A stretch of DNA of 64,000 nt from the NCBI GenBank assembly GCA_947095585.1, contig OX352761.1, positions 135,376,277 to 135,440,276 of the forward strand, read 5' to 3'. Positions 52,601 to 64,000 of the stretch are shown here, piece after piece. The notes under the pieces were generated by a model. It did not search any database and was not told the origin of the DNA. It saw only the letters and a program-made list of their open reading frames with translations. The position numbers were made by a program, and so were the translations under genes. Every line of letters begins with the position of its first letter. Within the stretch, counting starts at the first letter, position 1. This stretch comes from Nephrocerus scutellatus (Eukaryota > Arthropoda > Insecta > Diptera > Pipunculidae).

Positions 52601-54415
52601 TCTTATGTAAGCTTAACTCTAGTAATCACTAAGCTTATTCATGTTTTCATTTAATTCATTCAGTGAACAATAGGTGAAAATATCAAAACTTTACTTGTGA
52701 ATAGTAAAAATGATATCAAACCGTTATTTATGCATATACAATTGTAAAATATGCATTGAATAAACGTGACACCTAAGCGTATTTTAAAAGTCAGGTCTTT
52801 GCCAAACAGGTAAAAATACTTCAAATCTATCTAAAATCCAAGATATCTGCTACGAGAACGCAAAGAAGGCAAAAATCGGAAATGATTTCCTTGTCGTACT
52901 CATAGTTTAGTTTTGGTAATGCAGTATGTACTATGGCGGACTGCCAATGACAATTACATGACGAAAGCAATTTGAAATTCCAATCGTTTAAACTACAATG
53001 GCGTATTGTCCACTTCACTTTCGCTATTTTCGTGACTATTTGGAGACGTCAAATTGGAACCTGCAGTGCTCACGATAATCAATACGTGTGAGGAAGAAAT
53101 ACTTGAAATTCCATTTATTTTCCCTCACGCTTCATTGCTCCATTAAGGTAACCCCTCCTCTACCGACCCATATCTTGGTTTCCGAATGGAATTGATAAAC
53201 TTTCGTGTGTTTGATGGAAAAATGGACAGCGCCACCGGCACCGACAAATGACCGACACATCTTTCCATCCACACGAGGTACACCTTAACACGAGCGCTCG
53301 GAGCACATTTGATGTTTTTTCAACTCTCTTCGCTGAAGAAGCAATCTTAATTTTGATGCTCTTTTCATTTTCGGCAACTTCTTTTTAATCGGTCCCTTGT
53401 TTTTATATAGAAACATGTTATTCCTTTGGATGTGTATGTGCAAGATTTAAAAAAGTGAAAACAGGTGCATTATAGAAGTTGAAAGTAAGGTGAAGGCCGA
53501 CCATAAGCAGTCTTGCTTTATTTAAATTTGTTTCACTAAAATATTATTTGTATGTAACGCTTTTATAGCATAAATTTACATAAGACATATATACATAATA
53601 AACTGTTTCTGATCTGCAGCGAAATTCCTTTCGATAAAGTCGGTAGTGCACCACTCACATGAATAAATTGAAAGTGCTTAAATTTTCAATATAAACGTAT
53701 TAAGTTGTCTCTTATGTAGAACCCTTTGTTGTAAGCGTAGATAATTGCTAACTGATCTTTGTTGTTTTGGTATTTTGAAAACAGCCCACGTTTTGAAAGT
53801 ATCGCTTTTGTTGAAGCTAAAGAAAACCTTATAAAAAGCAAAGGCGACTACATTTTTGGAAACGAAACTTAACAAATTTTAGTAAATAAAAACTTGTATT
53901 AATAAGCAGCACTTAGCGATTCCTTTTCGTTGCGTCGGATCGCACACTTTGGCAAACACGAGTAAATAATCGCTACTGAGGCTATTCTAATATTACAGAA
54001 AATAACCACGAAAATTTGCCTGTGCTCACAAAATTAACTAAGAATTAGTAGGACATTTTGTCCTACTATATACTAAACTATTAGTGGTACCGAAACGAAT
54101 ATGTCATCACGCAGCAACAGGGTCTTGTAAAACGTAGGTCTTCGGCCAAAATTTATACTTTGAATTTTTGCCTAAATTTAGTGGATAGAAAAGTCGATGT
54201 TCAATTTCATGAAAGCATTTGATCGATTACTCGAAGGTACATCATGCTTTTCTGTTGCAAAAACGAATGAGGCTTGGGATTCGCCGGAAATGGTTATGAG
54301 TTTATGTTAAACACTGGTTTCTCTTGTGCCTTGGTGCCTAAAATGATTTTCAATGTCCGGGGTATTCCCGTATCGACAATTTAGTTCCGCATCGAGGGGT
54401 TCTTCTCTTCTCTTC
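49621..54415. other. Unannotated AT-rich stretch, 4.8 kb
   Basis: No transposon signature or coding sequence recognised. Candidate frames (50910-51158, 52827-53018 and 53678-53875) are short and featureless. Somewhat more GC-balanced DNA around 53020-53340 shows nothing identifiable. A word resembling a Helitron end at about 50687-50710 lacks the terminal CTAG. Confidence 0.5.
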
Positions 54416-54419
54416 ATTC

Positions 54420-55963
54420 TAAAAGATATCTGTTTTAGTGTGCCCAAATTTATTGTTCCGAACTGTAATCCCCTTTTCAATACGTTATAAATTTAAACCA
54501 TACCATGCTCATTTGTTCCCCATATCGTAGTCCCAATTTGTCACCTGATGATTTATCGGATTTACTCACCAACTTCGGAATTGATAGTCTTTGGCGATTT
54601 CAATGTCCCCAATTATTCTTGGTTGACCTTTTCGAAAGGTAGAGATCGAACAGATGAAACCGCAGAACTATTTTCGAATATTAATCTTCTCACCCAACTC
54701 GTCGATAAGCCACCAAGGTATCCCGATACTTCTGCTCAATCACCTCACATTTTAGATTAATTTTTAACTACCAAGCCAAAAAAAAGTCTATTGATTTATC
54801 TGCTCCACTCTCTGGTAATAGCCAAATTTTCAATAACCCCTGCCCTTGTATAGTCTATTCGTAAAAGACTTCTCTGGCACTTAAAAAATTCCCAGTTAGC
54901 TGGGAAGAACCGGGAATCATATAATAGCTCATTTAATTGGTTAACCTGCTTTTCCAATAATAATGCTGATGGACCATCTCAACTTATACTCAAAATTACT
55001 TATATATTCCATAATGGTACTCTTTATAAAACTGGTATTCAAAAAGCCAATCTCTTAGCTTCGCATTTTGCTTGTGCGTCTACTATCTAACCAAAGCCCA
55101 CCAATTCTTCCGAAAGTAGGCCCAGGAATGTCTAAAATCTATTTCCGACAACAGGTTGTTTCTAAGATTCTTAAAGAACTTGACCCCAATGATTTCATCA
55201 TGCTTTGGCGAAACCGCATAACAAATTGTTTCATCTCTCAATGAAGGCTGGTGTTTTTCCGTCAATTTGGAAAATACCTGATATTCAACCTGTTTCGAAA
55301 AAAGGTGATCAATCTGCACCCACTAACTACCGCTCTATTGTTTTGTTGTCCGTTCTATCGAAGGTAATGGAATCTATCGTTAATTTCAATTTCCAAGAAC
55401 ACATTTGCTTCATCTTAATGGAATGCAGAATAGAGTTATCCGTTAAATAAACGATGTAACCATTACTTCATCTCTTGATTCTTTGGAACGTAGACGAAAT
55501 GTAGGAGCTTTAACTGTTTTCTTCAAATTTTAATACGGTAGGTGCGTTATTCAGAAACCCGTTCTCTAGTTACAGATTCTTTTGTCAGCAACGTAAACAC
55601 TCGTTTCAGGTCTAATCAATATAGATTTGCCCAAAACTGTTTTCATGTAGAACCCAAAACTTCAAACCCACCTTTTATCCGAGAGTGACTTTGGATTCAA
55701 TTGGTCAACTCCGTGTTTCCCGAATCTTTTAATCTACATATCTTCAAAATAGCCGTCAACAACTTCCTGAAGGACGACCATTGTGTTCATTAGAAGATTA
55801 GATTTTTTAATTATTTAAAAAAATAATAATAATTATTATTATTCGTATTATTTGTATTATTTATAATATTTGTAAAATTTGTAACATTTTCTTGTCCAAG
55901 GTTTTTTGTAGTTTCCCTGATCTATTGATAAAAACATTTGGACTTGCGTCGTTGTTGCGTTGC
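54420..55963 (+). mobile_element. F2-like Jockey LINE, internally deleted
   Basis: Plus-strand pieces in order. Endonuclease: YRSPNLSPDDLSD in one frame, LIVFGDFNVPNYSWLTF in 54548-54760. RT N-terminus: 55205-55450, MKAGVFPSIWKIPDIQPVSKKGD, TNYRSIVLLSVLSKVMESIV. It then jumps at about 55420 directly to the C-terminal part (NRVI..INDVTITSSLDSLERRRNVGAL, homologous to 8180-8270). The catalytic RT boxes are deleted. The 3' UTR (55800-55950) matches 7800-7880 of F2 and is interrupted by a Tc1-like element, resuming at 56698. Confidence 0.85.
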
Positions 55964-56697
55964 GACCAAGTGTTACCAAATGAAAACGCTGTAATTTTTT
56001 TAATTTTGATTATTTTTTATTGAAATTTCGTGGAATATGTTGAAAACATATTACATTTTATGAAAAACATGTTACTGCTCGATATGACCTCCTTTGGCTC
56101 TGATTATTTGATTCAGGAAGAACACGAGCATTGAAGGCCTTGGCCGAACACAGATGGACGCACTCCTCTGGTTTTCATCGAACATGGAGTCAAGGTAAAC
56201 CTAGAGGTGTCCAAAAGATCCTAAACGATGCTTTGCTACCTTGGGCTCGTAAACACTTTGGTACGAACCGTTGAACATTCCAACAGAACTCGGCACCCAA
56301 AGCTCGAGCGACACAGCAATTGCGTTCCGCGGCTGATTTCGTCGAAAGAATGGCCACCATATTCACCAGACTTGAATCCCATGGATTTCTCCATATGGTC
56401 CATTTTGGAGAGTAAGGTGTCCACTTAAAAATACGAAATGTTGATGCATTGAAGTCAGCTCTTGTTCGAGAATGGAATAAAACTCCGCAAGCCCACGTTC
56501 GGTCAGCATGCAATGCTTTCTATGGAAGACTGAATCAAAAAATCAGAGCCAAAGCAGGTCATATCGAGCAGTAACATGTTTTTCATAAAATGTAATATGT
56601 TTTCAACATATTCCACGAAATTTCAATAAAAAATAATCAAAATTAAAAAAATTACAGCGTTTTCATTTGGTAACACTTGGTCTCAGCCACCCTGTAT
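55964..56697 (+). mobile_element. Tc1-like element, internally deleted, with long terminal repeats
   Basis: Terminal inverted repeats of about 153 bp (55964-56116 and 56530-56683) flank 413 bp. The right extreme continues to CAGCCACCCTGTA; the left extreme has lost the matching first bases. The centre encodes, across frames, the C-terminal third of a Tc1 transposase: ALLPWARKHFGTN, FQQNSAP (second catalytic Asp changed to Asn), SSKEWPPYSPDLNPMDFSIW and NVDALKSALVREWNK, HIEQ. It is inserted in the F2 3' UTR. Confidence 0.9.
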
Positions 56698-56815
56698 ATA
56701 AACGTGAGGAATGTGATATATTGTAGGTCACATTCCTTCGATTTTTAATTTTATTATACTTATTGCCGTGACGCAACACGCAAGTCATTCAGGGATTGTA
56801 TAACCATCTTGTTCG
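56698..56815 (+). mobile_element. F2-like LINE 3' UTR, right of the Tc1 insertion
   Basis: AAACGTGAGGAATGTGATATATTG and CTTATTGCCGTGACG match the reverse of 7560-7680. The second arm of the F2 hairpin is missing. Confidence 0.85.
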
Positions 56816-56869
56816 GAGTTTTTCGAAATGTAAACTTCTTAGTGCTCATAGTTCTATCGCCCTTAGTTT

Positions 56870-57420
56870 TTAATTTCTCTATATTAACTTCGCGTGCACG
56901 TGGTTGGCTGGCTGGGTGGCTTGGTGGCTCGCTGGTCAGATTTTCTGATCAATTTTTAACCCACTTCCCATAGCCCGATTTTATTGAATATTTGCACACA
57001 TGTATATTTCCGGTGACAATACTTTCTATTAAAATTTGAGGCCCCTCGGACCTCGGGGTCCCATACAAATATTTTACAAAATTTACCCGATTTTTTTTAA
57101 ATTTTGTACACATGTGTGTCTTCGATGGAAACCACTTTTTGTAAAAATTTGGAGTGATCGGCCCCCTGGGGACCCCCATATACATTTTTGAAATATCGCT
57201 ATATCGCATCAGATCACGGCAAAGTCTGAGCTCTGTGCTTTGTGAGCTGCGCTGTTCGCTGCCGCTGCGCTTCATTTGGTGGATGATTTTGCCTCAAAAC
57301 GAGCACGCAGTGTGTGTGTGTGTGTGTATCCCCGATTAGAGAATTTACAAGAAAAATTTCAATTTTTATTGAATTTATTTTATTTCAATGGGTTGTTTTT
57401 TTATCAACAAGCTTGTAAAT
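56870..57420 (+). repeat. R-A dispersed repeat, most complete copy
   Basis: Head TAATTTCTCTATATTAACTTCGC, a GGCTGGCTGGGTGGC run, two ACACATGT-type blocks (about 56995 and 57110), a GC-rich segment with GCTGCGCTGTTCGCTGCCGCTGCGC and a (TG)n run at about 57310-57328. Then the 3' terminus TTAGAGAATTTACAAG and ATGGGTTGTTTTTTT. About 550 bp. Confidence 0.75.
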
Positions 57421-57773
57421 GCACCACTTTCAAGGGTTACTTTAATTGTATATTTCATTATATTTGATGACACCTTAAATTTGTGGCTCACATTGACCTT
57501 GTTTTTCAAAAGTAAACTATGCTAGTTTTTCAAAAATAAATGCTTCTGTCTTTAATAAATGTGTACAGTTAGAAAAACATATTTATGTCATTAGAATTGC
57601 ACTTACTAGAGTATTGCTGTATAGTTTGGTCATCTTTTTATGTCAATACAAATAAAAGAATCCAAATGATGTTCACGCTCTTTGTTTTGAGAAATCTTAG
57701 ATGGTCTGCCGAGGTGCCTGGCGTCTATTCTGGATGTGCCTTAATTTCGTTAGAGATATTATAAATTAGACCA
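57421..57773. other. Unannotated stretch
   Basis: Nothing recognised; ends in an AAT microsatellite that is the SINE tail. Confidence 0.4.
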
Positions 57774-58015
57774 TCATAATAATAATAATATTCGGCGCGA
57801 CAGACCATTGCGGTCCAAGTTCTAACTTCTCGCAAATATTTGTGTTCAGCATGTATATTTTTGAACAGAAATGTAGGGGACCTACAATTTAATGCCGAAT
57901 TCGAAAGGCGCTATAATACAGCCATCTACCATGGAAGCTTTCCGTGACAAGTTATGACTCTTGGACGTTTGTCAGACTTTCGCGAGACTTGGGACACCGG
58001 GAAAAATACTCTTAA
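57774..58015 (-). mobile_element. tRNA-derived SINE, 5'-truncated copy
   Basis: In reverse: (AAT)n then ATTCGGCGCGACAGACC, AGCTTTCCGTGACAAGTTATG and GGGACACCGGGAAAAATACT. The tRNA-like head with the promoter boxes is missing. Confidence 0.8.
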
Positions 58016-58274
58016 CCTGTTAAGATAAGGGAACAACCCTGAGTTAAAGTTATCCTTTTGGCATTTGCAGGCAAACCATAATTTGTAAAGGGTTTCGAAG
58101 CAAAGTCCTGCCAAAAATGAAAATGTCTTGTCGTTATTGCATATTTTTTTCTGTGATCTGTTAGAAATTTGAAAAGCTTCTTTGTGACTTTAGCTGGACT
58201 AACGATTATTTTTTCTGCTATTGGTGTGCCATGATTACCTATGATTTCTTAACATGTTATCATGGCACACACAT

Positions 58275-59195
58275 ACGGCTAGGTTAGGTTAAGGTGGCTG
58301 TCAGTGAAACCGACACACCTAGATCCGTAATGGTCCATTGTGATACCACACGGATCAGTAAAAAGTCCCTCCACCTACTCGATGAACCAATTAGAGCTTC
58401 GTATGAAGCGTAGGAGACTACTAATGTCAATGTTGCTGAGATCATTAGTGTCGTTGTAGAAGAAAGCTCCCATATCGAGTTTACGTTTTTGGTGCTGGAC
58501 AATTACAGAGAAGATGGATAATGAACTCCTCCACCTCCTCATCCAAGCAGCTCCTGCAGAAATCATTCGAAAAGATTCCAAGTCTTGCTGCATGCCTGCA
58601 TATGAGACAGTGACCTACGATAGCACCGATGTGCGATCTTTTTTGAGAGATAAAACACTTGGAGCGTTTTGGATCCAGCTTGGGCCAGATCTGTTTTGTC
58701 GCTATGCAAGTTGTACCGTTTGATCACATACGATTAGTTTTTACAGTTTCATTAAGCGATTGGTATGACTATGGAACCATATTCAGGTAAGAAGGGTAGT
58801 GTAGTTTCTTGCTTGGCGAGTTCGCCAGCCATACAGTTCCCCGGAATGTGCCCCGGCACGCAAGACAGGTGGATATTGAACTGCTCCGCCATCTCCACGA
58901 AAGATGATCGGCAGTTAAGGGCTAGAATTGAATTCGTAGAGAATGATGCCAGGGATTTCAGAGCAGCTTGGCAATCCGAGAATATACAGATGTCATTAGC
59001 AAACATGACGTTTCTGTTCAGCCAAGACTAGACTTCACTGAGCTTTTTTGGAAAAACACCTCCGCCGACTCCGTCATCAGTTTTTGACCCGTCTCTGTAA
59101 GCGTCTTCGTCCCAGAATGATCTGGTGGGGAAGGTGACCTAGAAGTTTTTGTTGAAATGGAGTTGCGGAATGGTGTAGTCTATGTTGTCTGGGAT
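58275..59195 (-). mobile_element. F4 RNase-H LINE, RNase H to 3' end
   Basis: Minus strand: YRDGSKTDD (RNase H start, about 59090), frame 58752-59006 with DCQAALKSL, FSTNSILALNCRSSFVEMAEQFNIHLSCVPGHIPGN, then the Cys/His segment near 58540-58600 and the tail that appears on the plus strand as TAGGTTAGGTTAAGG at 58281. Broken by frameshifts. The most complete F4 3' region in the window. Confidence 0.85.
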
Positions 59196-59199
59196 CGGC

Positions 59200-62100
59200 A
59201 CACACTTTACAAGCCTTAAATATATAATCTGAAACGTTGCATGGCGTTTTACTATAATACTTACTTGCTTGTTTACAACAGCTAACAAATGGCGATATTC
59301 GTGTATCTGAATGTATGTAGGAAAATATATTCAATTTTTCGAATTAGTATACGATAATGTTTTCATATAATAAATAGTAAAAGGCGGCTTTAAGGTGATT
59401 AGCCCATTTAACTTTGAGAGGGAAATTTCCCTCTTACATATGATTTGCAATATGTTTAGCACTTTAGACAGAACTAAATTCATTCAAAAAAGACTGTTAT
59501 ATCCATAGAAAAAGCTGACGTCCCACCCAAAATTTAACCATGAATTTGCGAGAGCAAATAAACACTATTTTTGTGTGCGTACGCATAATGTGTACATGTA
59601 CGAAGGTATATGTAGAGCTGCTTACATTAATTATCACTTAGTGCTGGAAAAACGTTAATTGTTTAGGCATGCAGGATTTCGACGATCTACCTTTGAATAA
59701 TTTTTTTTGTTTGGTAGCCTTATATGTACTATCTATTCGTCTTGTCTGTCTAGCAGTAATAGCAAATCAACTACATCTAGTAATTGAAAAAGTGTTGCTT
59801 TTTTGACCATGAATGGCCATGTGTGGCACGAATTCGGTAATATTTTGTAGTTTTTTGGAATTGAAATATAAAAGTATGTTCAAGTATATTACTGTGTGCC
59901 GGTATGGTCAGTGGCGTTTTATCAGCTATCATAGTGTAGGTGTAACTTAAGCATTTAAAGAACAGCTACCTCATGATTTCTCTTTTAATGTCGAATATCT
60001 ATAATGGTCATAAAGTCAACTTTGTATGGTAATACCATTCATAATAAAATCCAGGTTACTATTATATGCATAAACCTGTTTGCGAAAAATGTACTGCTAG
60101 GTTTTTAATAAAACAAACATCAAAGAAGAATTGCAAAACTGATGTAATCGGATAAGAGCAAAACAAAGAAGAAAAAAAAATCATCAGTAGAAGCTGAGAG
60201 TAAAATATTTGGCATAATAAAAGTTTTTGGTCCAGATAACTGAATAAAAACAAAAAAACGCTCCATTTTGTGACGGGCAACGATGCTTCCTTTTGTACAA
60301 CTGCTGTCGTAAAAGTGGGCAGACGGGCTACCTGAATGAAGGTAGCAAGTTCGCAAACGAATGTGTGGAAAGTCCAAGGCGTCATCGTCAAAGAAAGCGA
60401 AAGCGGTAGGTTTTCAGTCGGTAGGTCGGTAGATAGTGAGCGCATTATGTGTGCATATTACCAACAACAATAAAATTAGCTTACCAATGGATCACAAGAA
60501 TTACATCGAGCTACAGTTGTTGCAGCTTCATTAAAATGGTTTTTATTTTCAGTCTCTGCAATCTCTCTCATCACTGACGTTAAAAAAATAACAAAGAAAA
60601 ATTAAATATGTAACCAGTCAGTCAATAACTCAGGCCGAACGGATACGGACTTCGCTTATTTTAAGCGCTTGCGCGCGAAATTTTAAAATTTGTGTTTGTT
60701 AAATGTGATTGATAGGATGGATAATTTTAGATAGTGGCAACAAAGTCAGAATTTTTATATTCGGGGCTATCAAATATGTATGTAGGTAATTTTTTAACTA
60801 ATCGGATTGAAAGTTTGTGTTGTGTTAACCGTCAATCTATAGTCTACAGTCTATCATTTTCGAAATTTAACAACTGTTTGCGTTTTTCTGTTTAAGAATT
60901 TTTATTAATCGAAGATGTTAGTGGCAGCTGCCGAACGAACGACTGCCTTAATAAATTGGCACTTTTATCGCTTGTCATATAACGTTGCGCTACTTATCTC
61001 TCAAAATGTCTGAACATACTTACGTACATACATACTACATACATACAAATATTTCAGTTTGCTACCACAAACCAAAAAGCCTCTTTAGCGCACTATCTTT
61101 TCGGTCTTACCTTTATTTTCTACTCGCACAAGATTAGATAACAATATTGCTGGGTAATAACCATCGTATGAATAATATTGCCGCAGAGTGATGAGGTGCC
61201 ACACATAAGCTTAAGGCGGGCACATGGGTGTATCCAGTTTATTTTTTGCATACCGGTACAGATTGTATAAGTTTTTTCGTTATGTGCAACTTCTTCTTTT
61301 TCAATGAAGATAGCCGGTTTTGTTGTATGGTTCTTTTAACTAAGCTGTGGTGTTATTGTCCGTATTGTGTAAATGTGCATACTACATTAAACGCCATACT
61401 GAAACTATTTGACATCTAGTTAGTTTAAGGAAATCTGCAAGGGCGTGTAAAGATTGTGAAGATTGATTGTTCATCGTCCGTTCTAAAATCGAAATTCGGT
61501 TCTCTATTACCTAGTCACGCTTAAAATCTAGTTATCATGGTACAGCTATGTCAAGTCTATGTCTAAGGATAAGGTCGTGTCAACGAGTTTTGACAATACG
61601 CCAGAAACTTCCGATGATTTCTGGATTTAATATTGTACGTAAAATACCCAGCATATCGCCGATTTATGAGAAAACGCCATGTAAAATTTGTTCCAACGCA
61701 TTTACTCGTGCAGGCGTATTCGTGGAGGAGATTTGAATATTATGTTCCATAAAAATCATTGGGGCTTTAACGCAAAATAATATTTTTATATCTCATTCTC
61801 ATTACATTTGCAGCCGTCTAATAATATGATTGATATTTGATATTTCACATTTTGAACATAAACCACTAAATAAATAATGTATGTACTGAATACGAGTGCC
61901 TATAAATCGTCCGCTTATGATAGCTTGATAATTTGAAATCAGTTTTACCTTTTGCCTTGTCTTGCCTATCGTTATCGCCTCCATTGCTTCATCTTCGCAC
62001 TTTAAATCTTCTGTGATGGTCAATAAAAATTGAAAATATGATCAAAGCAAAAACAAACAAAACATTGAAGACAACGACACAACAAGTGCCATTTCAGTGT

Positions 62101-62375
62101 CAGGTACGCCAATTGGAGTCGCTGGATTCTTCGTCACTTCTGAAACTCAGTGACCTTACATAACAACTGAATTAATCATGACATTCAATGCCATATTTTC
62201 TCCTTTACATTGCACGATACCGCTTGGTATATTTATCTGTGTATGCCTAGCAAATTTTGGCTAGCTTTTGCCGCGTAGGTACAATATATTTTGCTCTAAC
62301 TAAGTAGCTATATGTTCACTGCAATGAGGTAAAGCAGCAGGCAATGATAACTACGCGAACAAGGTATCTGGGACT
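59200..62375. other. Unannotated stretch, 3.2 kb
   Basis: No coding sequence or repeat recognised. The minus-strand frames at 60062-60445 look like chance. Confidence 0.45.
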
Positions 62376-62379
62376 CTGT

Positions 62380-62930
62380 AACCATTCCATCGTCGTTAAA
62401 AGAAGGCTTAATAGTCAAACTCACCAAGAAAGATGATTTCAGCAATTGCGAAAACTGGAGAGGATTACCCTGCTAAAAACCATAAACAAAGTGATCTCCT
62501 CTATAATAGCGCTTACGGAATGCGTTAGAGCCAATTTTGAGAAATGAACATGCAGGATTTTGCCCAAACCGTTCTTGTACTGATCAAATTAACACCCTGC
62601 GTATAATAATTGAACAGTCAGTTGAGTATCGCTCTCCTCTGTATGTGGTTTTTGTAAATTTTAAACGCGCTTTTGGTAGCGTGGGCCGAAACATGATGTG
62701 GCAGATTCTGTCTAGCTAGGAAAAAAACTCATCAACCTCATCAAGGAGCTGTACCGCGACTCAACTTGCTGCGTCATTCATAACGGTCATTATGGCTCAT
62801 CCTTCAACATCTATTCGGGAGTCAAGCAAGGTTGCACCCTCTCAAAATTCTCATCGACTGGTTGATGAAAATAGTAACCCGTACTCTATCGGGTTTGCAT
62901 GGAATGTTTTTCACCGCTTAGAAGACCGTT
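62380..62930 (+). mobile_element. LINE reverse transcriptase remnant
   Basis: Plus-strand mixed frames give NCENWRGITLL, TINKVISSII, then frame 62537-62719 with HAGFCPNRSCTDQINTLRIIIEQ and LYVVFVNFKRAFGSVGRNMMW (first catalytic Asp changed to Asn), and FNIYSGVKQGCTLS. It stops before the YADD loop. It is a different LINE type from F1-F4. Confidence 0.75.
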
Positions 62931-62944
62931 CGTTCGTTTAGGGA

Positions 62945-63140
62945 TTTTTTAAATTCTCTATATTAACGTCGCGTGCCTGTGGCTGGTTGGCCGGCTGGTG
63001 GAATCTTGTAATCAATTTTCAACCCACTTCCTAAAGCCCTATTTTATTTAAACTTTGCACACATGTGTATCTCCGGTGACAACACTTTCCATTAAAATTA
63101 AGAAGTGATCGTGCCCCAAGGTTTGGGGGCTCTATGTTCT
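62945..63140 (+). repeat. R-A dispersed repeat, 5' part
   Basis: Head TTAAATTCTCTATATTAACG, a GGCTGGTTGGCCGGCTGG run, CCCACTTCCTAAAGCCCTA and one ACACATGTGTAT block. The 3' part is missing. Confidence 0.7.
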
Positions 63141-63144
63141 TTTT

Positions 63145-64000
63145 TTTGTGTGTTGGTATTAAAAAAATTATTCGATATTCCTAAAACAGTAGTACTCAAA
63201 GTACTTAATTGAAAACAAACGATTTGTTCAGAATAAGGTCCTCCCTAATTTATTTCCTAGTTTTCGGAGTTCCGCAGATCGTCGCGATAGTTTGCCAAGA
63301 TTCTCGGGGATAACAAAACATGTTTTAAGTGTTAAATTAACAGGACAAGTTTACCCCATTAAACATTAAAGTATTTACAAATAGTTGCTTTTTTTCATTT
63401 GTTTTTTGTAATTTTACGAAGAAGACTAAAAAACGTACAATGACATAAACAAAGCAAATAGCATTGAATTTTGGTTTGATATCCAAGACGACCAGCCGGA
63501 TGCTCTTTCGGATGGTCAGCACGCAACGCAGCAAGCACAACACCTCAAAAGCTTTACTCAGTCATTATTTCTTTTCATTAATACATCCAACTTTATTCTT
63601 CTCCGGGTTCTCCACTTTTTTCTCCTCTTTGACAGTTTCAGTGTTTAATTTGCCGCCTTCCCCTTATTATTAATTTAACGTATTGGGCAGTCGATTCAGT
63701 TTAGCCATAGACTCAATCGTTACAAGTTGGTCGGTCGGTCGAGCGGTCGCGATTAGTTGTCATCAATTTTGTTTAATCAGCTAACTTTAAAAAAGAATTG
63801 CTTAGTCAATTGATCAAGTGCATTGAATTTAATTTTATCATAGGCTTTATCACAAGCCTTTATTTTAAGGTATTTTTAATCATCAGAGTATAACGTGGAT
63901 GCACAAACAATTACATACATATTCAATAGCAAAGTTATATTTTTAAGCTGCTTGTCACTGTCACCAGACGTTATTTACTTAACTGATTACTAATAGTTAC
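63145..64000. other. Unannotated; weak promoter-like patch
   Basis: TTCAGTTT with A at 63698 resembles an initiator. A GGTCGGTCGGTCGAGCGGTCGCG patch begins about 31 bp downstream, where a DPE would lie, but the match is imperfect. No exon can be named. Confidence 0.15.

Overview
This is AT-rich eukaryotic nuclear DNA with spliceosomal introns, most likely from a schizophoran fly (a tephritid fruit fly would fit; this is inferred from protein and transposon flavour, not proved). It holds one recognisable host gene on the + strand: an ELOVL-type very-long-chain fatty acid elongase of the kind annotated in flies as CG31522/CG31523-like. Five coding exons (14438-14575, 23779-23886, 23959-24039, 26951-27412, 27484-27687) splice in phase and give 330 codons to a natural stop. 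The first coding exon, which carries the start codon, was not found.

Nearly everything else is transposon sediment, much of it nested. The centrepiece is a structurally complete Jockey-clade LINE at 32874-37825 (4952 bp). It has a 13-bp target-site duplication, an internal Inr+DPE promoter, an ORF1 zinc-knuckle protein and an intact 975-residue endonuclease-RT ORF2 that overlaps ORF1 by 13 nt. A 1188-bp 5'-truncated copy of the same family lies at 20358-21545, with a 14-bp duplication, inside a mariner fragment that itself sits inside an RNase-H-bearing LINE.

Layout: 1-5 kb, decayed RTE-like LINE pieces. 5.4-7.4 kb, a dispersed non-coding repeat (called R-A here) and a Helitron-like element. 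7.4-9.5 kb, a Jockey-like LINE (F2) inserted in an RTE-like LINE whose flank carries a 148-bp tandem duplication. 13-14 kb, a Gypsy-type pol remnant. 14.4-27.7 kb, the elongase gene, with its 9.2-kb intron filled by a tRNA-derived SINE, LINE pieces and the triple nest. 28.5-31.7 kb, LINE F3 inserted in LINE F4. 32-33 kb, R-A repeat and Helitron-like end. 32.9-37.8 kb, the intact LINE. 38-39.7 kb, a 1.7-kb element with about 230-bp inverted arms. 42.7-45.5 kb, a Tc1-like remnant, then a mariner inserted at a TA inside another DDE transposon. 47.6-49.2 kb, a Tc1-superfamily element with a SINE in its left terminal repeat. 54.4-56.8 kb, an F2 copy split by an internally deleted Tc1-like element with about 153-bp terminal repeats. 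56.9-63.1 kb, further R-A, SINE, F4 and LINE fragments.

Family labels R-A, F1-F4 and RTE-like are mine, based on sequence shared between places in this window and on general family resemblance. No database search was run. Stretches where I see nothing are listed as such. Introns or exons of other host genes could be hidden there.
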